DNA of 64,000 bases from Sciurus carolinensis. Taxonomy: Eukaryota > Chordata > Mammalia > Rodentia > Sciuridae. The stretch spans positions 137,813,607 through 137,877,606 of the forward strand of contig NC_062218.1 of the NCBI RefSeq assembly GCF_902686445.1. Direction: 5' to 3'. Numbering within the stretch: position 1 is the stretch's first letter; each line of letters starts with the position of its first letter. A program made the position numbers and the translations under genes. The notes under the pieces were generated by a model, which was not told the DNA's origin, did not search any database, and worked only from the letters and a program-made list of their open reading frames with translations. This document shows, piece by piece, positions 57,627 to 64,000 of the stretch.

Positions 57627-57762
57627 CTGGAGTAGGGACAAGAGTTGGTGACTAGGATGTATCAAAAGACACGAAAGCATTACTCAGATGAACCTTAGCT
57701 CCAAGGTTTGAGAAACCCTCTAGACCATCAAGGCTAAGACTCTAACAGAGAAGGGAACGTTC
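57627..57762 (+). repeat. Local duplication B, copy 2
   Basis: Direct repeat of 56561-56689, with small insertions and substitutions. It could be the remains of paired LTRs or a segmental duplication. Confidence 0.85.
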
Positions 57763-58648
57763 ATACCACAAATCCCAATTATAGGGGTACTGCAAAGTTC
57801 CTGAGGTATAATCTTGGTATGAAGGGAGGATGTAGGTTTCTTTCTAGAATCATCCTGGGGTCTCCATTATTTAGCACAACCTGGCACTCACAGGAAAACA
57901 TCCTCCTCTGTGTTAGAAAGGCTGTTATTCTTTGGAGTAACAGTGATTTGGCCCATGAACCTTTCTGGTGACAAGGGATCTATGAGAACTTGCCTTGCCA
58001 CATGCAAGATTAGATAGCACCTGGGGGAAGGATCTGCAGCTTCAAAAAATGAACCTGTGTATCCAGAGATAAAAAGCCCTGGGTTACAGGTTTCTTCATA
58101 CTGCAAAGTCTCTCAGAATTCCTAACCACTGCCCAGCTGGCTCCAACAGCCCAGGCCTTGTCCAGAGGTTTCCATCCTACGGTTTCTCCCTATGGGAGAA
58201 GGCAGAGGTACCGGGCCCTCATGCATGATGGACAAGGCCTTTGAGGGAACAGTTTGGAGGGGTAGGGAGGGCATGGTCACCCCAGCTTTAGCCTGTTCCC
58301 ACTCACTGAGGGACAGTGTCAAAGGGACATCTCCGCACACTGAAAGGAGAGTGGAGATGGGGCCGCATACGCCTCTCTGTTCTCTCTGCATCTGCTCATC
58401 CCCACCAGGCCTGGCTCTCACCCCCACTGTGCCCACCCCAGAGACTCTTGGCTGCTCCTCACAGGGACGTTCTTTAACTGACAGGTATGGGAAAGAGGAA
58501 GAGGAAAAATATCATTTCTACCCTCCCAACTTCCCCCACCCATGAACCTCCACACGGACAATGGAGACATCTGACCCGGAGATCCTTGCAGGCTCTTCTG
58601 ATACCATAAGGAGACCGAGTCATGGGCAAATGCAAAATCTTAACTCAT
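57763..58648. other. Intergenic, nothing recognised
   Basis: Unique sequence; short unrecognised open frames only. Confidence 0.5.
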
Positions 58649-58798
58649 CGGCTGGGGCTGTAGCTCAGTGGTAGAGCACTTGCCTCACACTCATGAGGCA
58701 CTGGGTTTGATCCTCAGTGCCACATAAAAATAAACACATAAAAAGATATTGTGTCCATTTACAACTAAAAAAAATTTTTAAATGTGTGCCTTTAAAAA
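58649..58798 (+). mobile_element. ID SINE with 3' extension
   Basis: Target-site duplication AAAATCTTAACTCAT lies at 58634-58648 and 58799-58813. The extension reads TTGTGTCCATTTACAACTAA. Confidence 0.96.
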
Positions 58799-58889
58799 AA
58801 AATCTTAACTCATAAAGCTGTCGCTATAAAAGGGAAGACCCTGTTAGGTACCCACCTATTGACCTGAGACAATAGAATGATTACTTATG

Positions 58890-58890
58890 C

Positions 58891-58922
<32 letters not shown>

Positions 58923-58923
58923 A
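58890..58923 (+). repeat. (CAA)n microsatellite
   Basis: Eleven CAA units, likely polymorphic. Confidence 0.97.
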
Positions 58924-59402
58924 CACCACCAACAGCACCGCTGGTGTCCTTCCCCCTTAGGTAAGATATGGAGACATTCTCTAGTCTTAGAACTCTCACT
59001 TGGCACCATACTGGGTGATCCCCAGCAACAGGAAACACCCTCCCTCTCCCCCTTCCCAAGATTACAATTAAGGTCCCAGGCAATTCAACAAACATTTATT
59101 GACCGTTTATGGATGCTTCCAAACCATTCCAGCAGCTGGAATTCTGCATCCTGAGGTCCTTTGGGAGGAGCAGGGAAACAGCTCAGTTAGCATTTACTGT
59201 GTGCCTACACTGTGCCAGGTTTAGGAGTTGGAGGGGACAAAAATCCGAGGGAGAAAAAAAAAAAAAGCAGCCAAGATACTCTAACCTGAGAAATACTAAT
59301 CAACAAACAGCACAGCAGGAGCAAGGACTGATTAATTCTGTATGATGGGGTCTGTGACCCAGAGAAGGTTACAATTCAGACAAGTCTTGAAAACATTAGG
59401 AA

Positions 59403-59656
59403 GCCGGGCACTGTGGTACACAGCTGTAATCACAGCAATCTATGAGTCTGAGGTAGGAGGATCACAAGTTCAAGGCCAGGTTGGGCAATGTGGAGAGACT
59501 TGTGTCAAAATAGAGAATAAAAAGGACTGGGATAGTAAAGTCAGTGGTAGAGCATCCCTGGATTCAGTTCCCAGTATGGGGGAAAAATGGGGGAGAGAGA
59601 AAGAAAAAGAGAGAGAAAGAGAGGAATGAAGGAAGGAAGGAATGAAAGAAAAACTT
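59403..59656 (+). mobile_element. B1-ID dimeric SINE with GA-rich tail
   Basis: B1 half 'gccgggcactgtggtacac', ID half 'cagtggtagagcatccctgg'. The tail has decayed to (GAAA/GGAA)n at about 59590-59656. Confidence 0.85.
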
Positions 59657-60426
59657 TTTTTTTTTCTGGTAAGAAAAAAAAAAAAAAAGGAGTGGCATTC
59701 CAGTCAGAAATAACTGAATGTGCAAAGGTCAGGGTTAAGGGGTGGCATGGACAATTGGTCATGTAGTCAGGCCAGTTGCGTCAGGGCATGGGGTCTGGGA
59801 GCAGGGAAAGAGGAGATAAGGCTAAAAGGCAGACTGCAGTTTATGGCAGCCAAGGACACTTGCCATTCAGAGAACCTGTTGCACGGAGTACAGGAGCTTG
59901 GCAACCTGCAACTTCAGGAGCTGTAGTACCACTGAGGCCAAGGCCACATTGCCTCCTGGGCAGCTCCCAGCTAGCGGCAGAATATGGCAGGAAGGCTGGC
60001 GCCAGGTTGTTTCTGCCCAAAGTGGCATTCTCTGGCCTGAGCTCCCCACTGGGCTTGTTGAGATGTTCTCAGAGCTGCAACCCAGTCTGAAGTTCTTCCA
60101 CCTGATTCTCCTTCCTTCCCCTCTCCTCTCCCAGGAGCTGGACAGTGACTGATTGCACTTTTTCTCTGCCTACTTCTGCTTCCCCTTTGTCTTTCACAGG
60201 TGTTACCAGTCTCATCCCAGGAAACCTGCAGTTCTGCTTGCTCTCTGCTTTCCAGAGTATTCGAACTGGCTGAGAAGGAGCTAGGATGAGTGCTTAGGAC
60301 TTAGCACCGAGAAGCCTTTAAAGTATTTCAAATAAAGAAAGCCACAATTAGATCTGACTTTTATCAATGTAATTCCAGCGGCAGGGTAAGGAACAAAGAG
60401 GTGGGGGGAAGAAGAGGCAGTGAAAG

Positions 60427-60515
60427 TCTTGGGGATGTGGCTCAGTGGCAGAGCACTTGTCTAACATGTGCAAGGCCCTGGGTTCAAGTCCCAGCACACA
60501 CACTTAAACACACAC
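60427..60515 (+). mobile_element. ID SINE
   Basis: 'ggggatgtggctcagtggc' with B-box GGTTCAAGTCC and a CA-rich tail. Confidence 0.88.
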
Positions 60516-60782
60516 ACAGAGCAGAAAAAGAACCATTTAAAAGGGCTTTGCACTTACTTGGTGCAAGATTTTGACCAGGGGTAACTGCTGGAAGCATGTA
60601 TAACTTACAATGTACGTTTCCCCCTGAACTCGACAATCCCAGTTTTAGAAATCTATTTTATAGAAACACTAGTACAAATTCATTGGAAAACCTGATGTTC
60701 ACCCATAAGGAACAAGATGAAATAATGGTACATCCACACAGCAGAATATATACTACCCAACATTTAAAAAGACTACAGTGGG

Positions 60783-60902
60783 CTGGGGTCGTGGTGAAGG
60801 GGTAAAGTGCTTGCCTTGCATGTGTGAGGCACTGGGTTCGATTCTCAGCACTGCATATTAATAAATGAGTAAAATAAAGATCCATCAACAACTTAATGTT
60901 AA
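60783..60902 (+). mobile_element. ID SINE with 3' extension
   Basis: Target-site duplication AAAAAGACTACAGTGGG lies at 60766-60782 and 60903-60919. The extension is diverged (GATCCATCAACAACTTA). Confidence 0.95.
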
Positions 60903-61072
60903 AAAAAGACTACAGTGGGTTTCTATGTACTGCCTTAGAGAAAGATGTACACAGTATATTATCTGTAAAAAGCCAGTTGCTGAACAAAGTATATAGTACG
61001 ATCCCATTTTCATAACTAATATTATGTGTGTGTGTATTTTTTGATGTTCATTTTCCCTTTTATTTCTTATTC

Positions 61073-61165
61073 TGGTTATTTATTTATTTTTATGATGCTG
61101 GGATTCAAACTCAGAGCCCTGTACACAGAGTTACATGCTCCATCATTGAGCTATGACCTTGGCCC
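61073..61165 (-). mobile_element. ID-like SINE, antisense, diverged
   Basis: 'tgctgggattcaaactcagagccctg … cattgagctatgacc' (partial) with a TTATT tail. Confidence 0.8.
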
Positions 61166-62057
61166 ATATAGTCTGTATATTTATATATATAGGCTATATA
61201 AACATAAAAATATGTATATATTGGCTGTATATACATATAAGTACATATATTTATATTTAAAAGACATTTGTATAGATAGGTCTGGAGGGAACTATACCAA
61301 CTGTTTACAGAGGTTACCTCCTGGTGGTGGTAGTTATTTTACTTTTTATTTTATATGATTTTAGACAGTTACAGTAAAAGAGAATCTGGGGTTTATTTTT
61401 GTGTGGTTTGGTGCTTTCTCTGTTTTCTCATTTTAAAAATGATGAACATGGTTCATTTCTCTTTCATATCAGAAAACAAAATTTTAATTTAAAAAGCTTC
61501 ACAGCTACTCAGAAAGAAATATACAAATTCTTCATATTGCCTTTCCAAAGAATAAAAGAAGGCTCCTGGGATCTTTGGGAGGGCTGTCCCTAGCCTGGTC
61601 AAGGTAAACAGAAATGAGAGACCACTGGAATTGAACTGAATGCAGCAGGGCAAAGTTCCAGAAGAAGCCAAGAGTTCTGTCTGCTCTCTAGGCAGCGGGC
61701 AGATGAGACTTAGAGGTAAGGCGGTGGGAGGCAGGAGGAAGCGAGCATGTGTGCCCAGCATCTTCACAGTGGCTCTGCCACAATGGTGGGGCAAACAAGA
61801 GGGGGTGCTGGCTCCTGTAACAGCTTGGGAGAGCAGTTGGGACTAGAAACTCATGACCTACCAAAGATTAGACACTCGCTAACTGTACAAACCAATGAAC
61901 TAAAATGCTAAATGTAAACAGTGAAATGATTTTTTAAAAAAACTAAAAGAAATTGGTGAATTACTGATCTAATCTCAGTAAGAGAAAAACTTGAAATAAA
62001 AGATCAAATAGCATTCTAAGAGGCTGGACATTTTATCTACACTAAAAATGAGCATCA

Positions 62058-62309
62058 AAGCTAGGTACAGTGGTACATGACTGTAATTCCAGTGACTTGG
62101 GAGGCTGAGGCAGGAAGATCCCAAGGATCCCAAGTTGGAGCCCAGTCTCAGCAACTTAGGAACTTAGTGAGACCCTCAGCAACTTAGTGAGATTCTGTCT
62201 CAAAATTAAAACAAACAAACAACACTCAAACAAACAAATGAAAGGGCTAGGGATGTAGCTCAGTGGTAAATTGGCCCTGGGTTCAATCCCCAGTATAAAA
62301 AAAAAAAGT
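62058..62309 (+). mobile_element. B1-ID dimeric SINE with internal repeat
   Basis: B1 half 'aggtacagtggtacatgactg' (partial) and ID half 'agggatgtagctcagtgg'. The phrase 'cagcaacttag…gtgagaccct' is duplicated internally, and the linker is (AAAC)n. Confidence 0.9.
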
Positions 62310-62459
62310 CATAAGTTGGTATGAAGCCATCATCAGGGTCCTGACTTCTAGCTCATCCACACCTCTCATTCTCATGGTCAATGGTGGGTGTTGGAGTGCT
62401 AGCCATCACAACCTCATATAAGAAAGGAAGTGGGGAAAGTGTGTGGGTGAGTATGTTTA

Positions 62460-62648
62460 TTTATCTTGGGTGGGGTACCAGGGATTGAACTCAGTTACTC
62501 GACCACTGAGCCACATTCCCAGCCCTATTTTGTATTTTATTTAGAGACAGGGTCTCACTGAGTTGCTTAGCCCCTCGCTTTTGCTGAGGTTGGCTTTGAA
62601 CTCGTGATCCTCTTGCCTTGGACTCCCAGTGTGCCACCATGCCCGGCA
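62460..62648 (-). mobile_element. B1-ID dimeric SINE, antisense
   Basis: Reversed ID ('accactgagccacattcccag') then reversed B1 ('gagacagggtctcactgag'). Confidence 0.92.
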
Positions 62649-63738
62649 CACTTATTCCTTCCATATTGAAGTCCCACATGACCTTTTCACTTACATCTCA
62701 TTGACTAGAACTTGATCACATGGCCATACCTAGCTGCAAAGTTGCCTGGAAAACAGTTTTTTCACTGTAGTAAAAAATTGGCTGACGACTGGCTTGTTAC
62801 TAGGAAAGAAGGAGAGAACAGACAATGAGCAGGTTCTAATATACATGTGAACAGAATTATCAAAAGAAAGCAAATGCAAAGATTTTAAAAGGTTGGTCCT
62901 ACTAACCTTCAAATCTATGTAAAGTACATGATCTCCTCTAGCTGAGATCTTGAAGGGCTCGCAGGACAAGCCGGGTGGACAGTCAGGAAGTAACCCTTCT
63001 CTTAACAACCCTGAGACAGTTGCTCATGAATAGAATTCCAGGGTTTAAAATGCCTCCCATCCCACTGGGCAGCTCAGGGGCCCAAGGACAACTTCCTGGC
63101 TATTGTCCCCAAGTCTCCCCCCAGCCCCAAGTGACACTGGATTCTAAAAGTGCTGGAAAGTAGAGAAAAGTCTGCACCCAGGGATTCTTTAACTAAACTA
63201 TGGCTAGAATTAAATTTTAGGTGTTTTTGAAAGTTCCCAAAAAAAAAAAAAAAAAAAAAAATAGTACCCTCATGAAACTGAATCAGCAGTTTCGGAACTT
63301 AAAAAAAAGTACCTCTGTTCTGTATTTGGTGGGTATCACGGTTAAGTATGAAAACTGGCCACAAAAATAAGAACCGGTGTTGGGAAATGGGGGGCAGCAT
63401 CAGGCCACCCCAAGTTGCCTCTTTTGATAAATTCAGGACTTTACTTTGACCCCCACAGACCATGATGTCAATGCTGTGTCCTTCAGAAAGCAGAGAGAAG
63501 GATCCTGGAGAGCAGAGGGCGTGACAAGTGCGGGCACCCAAGGTTTCTCAAGTCCCCTGTTCTAGTTCAACAGGCATCATGCCCTTCCTTTATCTCAGAC
63601 TGCCACAGGGACTTCTCATTTTTTATCTGACAGCTGACCCTTAACACTCACTTCTAATTTTGGCATTTTTTAAATGGGTGTGGAATGGGACACAAAATGC
63701 CAGAATAAACAGATATTTCATGGAGTCTAGAGAGGTGG
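62649..63738. other. Intergenic, nothing recognised
   Basis: Unique apart from a poly(A) tract at about 63239-63261. No gene seen. Confidence 0.5.
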
Positions 63739-63739
63739 T

Positions 63740-63880
63740 CAGCAGTTTGTGGGAAGCAATATGATCTGATGATGAAATATGAATGTACTTTCAAACCAGG
63801 ATTTGAGACCCAGCTCTACTACTGACCATCTGTGTACCTTTGAACATGTTACTGAAAGTCTCTGAGCCTCAGGTTCCTTG
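63740..63880 (+). repeat. MIR
   Basis: 'gacccagctctactactgacc', 'gtacctttgaacatgttactg' and 'ctctgagcctcaggttcctt' in MIR order. Confidence 0.78.
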
Positions 63881-63888
63881 TCTTTTTT

Positions 63889-64000
63889 TGTTCTTTGTCT
63901 TTTTTTGGTACCTGGGATTGAACCCATGGGCACTTAGCCACCGAGCCACATCCCCGGCCCTTTTTTATATTTTATTTAAGGCAGGGTCTTGCCGAGTTGT
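63889..64000 (-). mobile_element. B1-ID dimeric SINE, antisense, cut by the window end
   Basis: Reversed ID half ('caccgagccacatccccggcc') followed by the start of the reversed B1 half ('ggcagggtcttgccgagttg'). Confidence 0.9.

Larger units (their letters stand above)
60580..61500 (+). mobile_element. L1M 3' region, interrupted by ID SINEs
   Basis: 'gaaataatggtacatccacac', 'gcagaatatatactac', 'acctcctggtggtgg' and a closing AT-rich 3' UTR. ID insertions at 60783-60902 and 61073-61165. Confidence 0.65.

Noticed and set aside
59584..59656. Purine-rich possible regulatory tract
   Set aside because: It is the decayed GA-rich tail of the preceding B1-ID SINE.
55000..64000. SLC22A5 exons near the right end
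   Set aside because: No transporter-like membrane segment or recognisable SLC22 motif is seen; in human the gene is further from IRF1 than this window reaches.

Overview
This is mammalian nuclear DNA. The interspersed repeats point to a rodent of the squirrel family (Sciuridae). The window carries many tRNA-Ala-derived ID SINEs with an (AAATA)n-type tail, and B1-ID dimeric SINEs (B1-dID type) in which a B1 left half is fused to an ID right half. Older layers are MIR, L2, L1M and ERVL-MaLR LTRs. The genus cannot be read from the sequence.

One protein-coding gene is clearly supported: IRF1 (interferon regulatory factor 1), on the + strand. A CpG-island promoter lies at about 10.6-11.5 kb. Exon 1 is non-coding (about 11001-11227). 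Nine coding exons run from the ATG at 12449 to the stop at 17508-17510. The 3' UTR ends near 18.37 kb. The spliced reading frame is 326 residues, all introns are GT-AG, and the frame is intact. The promoter keeps the hallmark STAT1 site (GAS, 10876-10884) and NF-kB site (10952-10961). These fit the known role of IRF1 as an immediate interferon- and NF-kB-induced transcription factor.

Layout. 1-10.6 kb: 5' flank without genes, holding a second GC/CpG-rich block (about 4.0-5.6 kb) with two GAS motifs and an ISRE within 175 bp. 10.6-18.4 kb: IRF1. 18.4-64 kb: a repeat-rich flank with no recognisable protein-coding gene. In human 5q31 the interval 3' of IRF1 holds the convergent lncRNA CARINH (C5orf56/IRF1-AS1) and then SLC22A5. 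By synteny the minus strand here should carry part of that lncRNA, but its exons cannot be proved from sequence alone. A minus-strand AATAAA at 23.83 kb is a candidate 3' end. Beyond 35 kb the region is a patchwork of nested insertions, with two local segmental duplications near 52 kb and near 56.6/57.7 kb.

The observations most worth following up are the candidate interferon-response elements at 4.17-4.34 kb and 33.34-33.37 kb, a pair of kB sites at 52.5 kb, the two local duplications, and a squirrel ID subfamily with a conserved 3' extension. I see no evidence for a wholly new multi-gene system. The novelty, if any, is in cis-regulation of IRF1 and in repeat biology.
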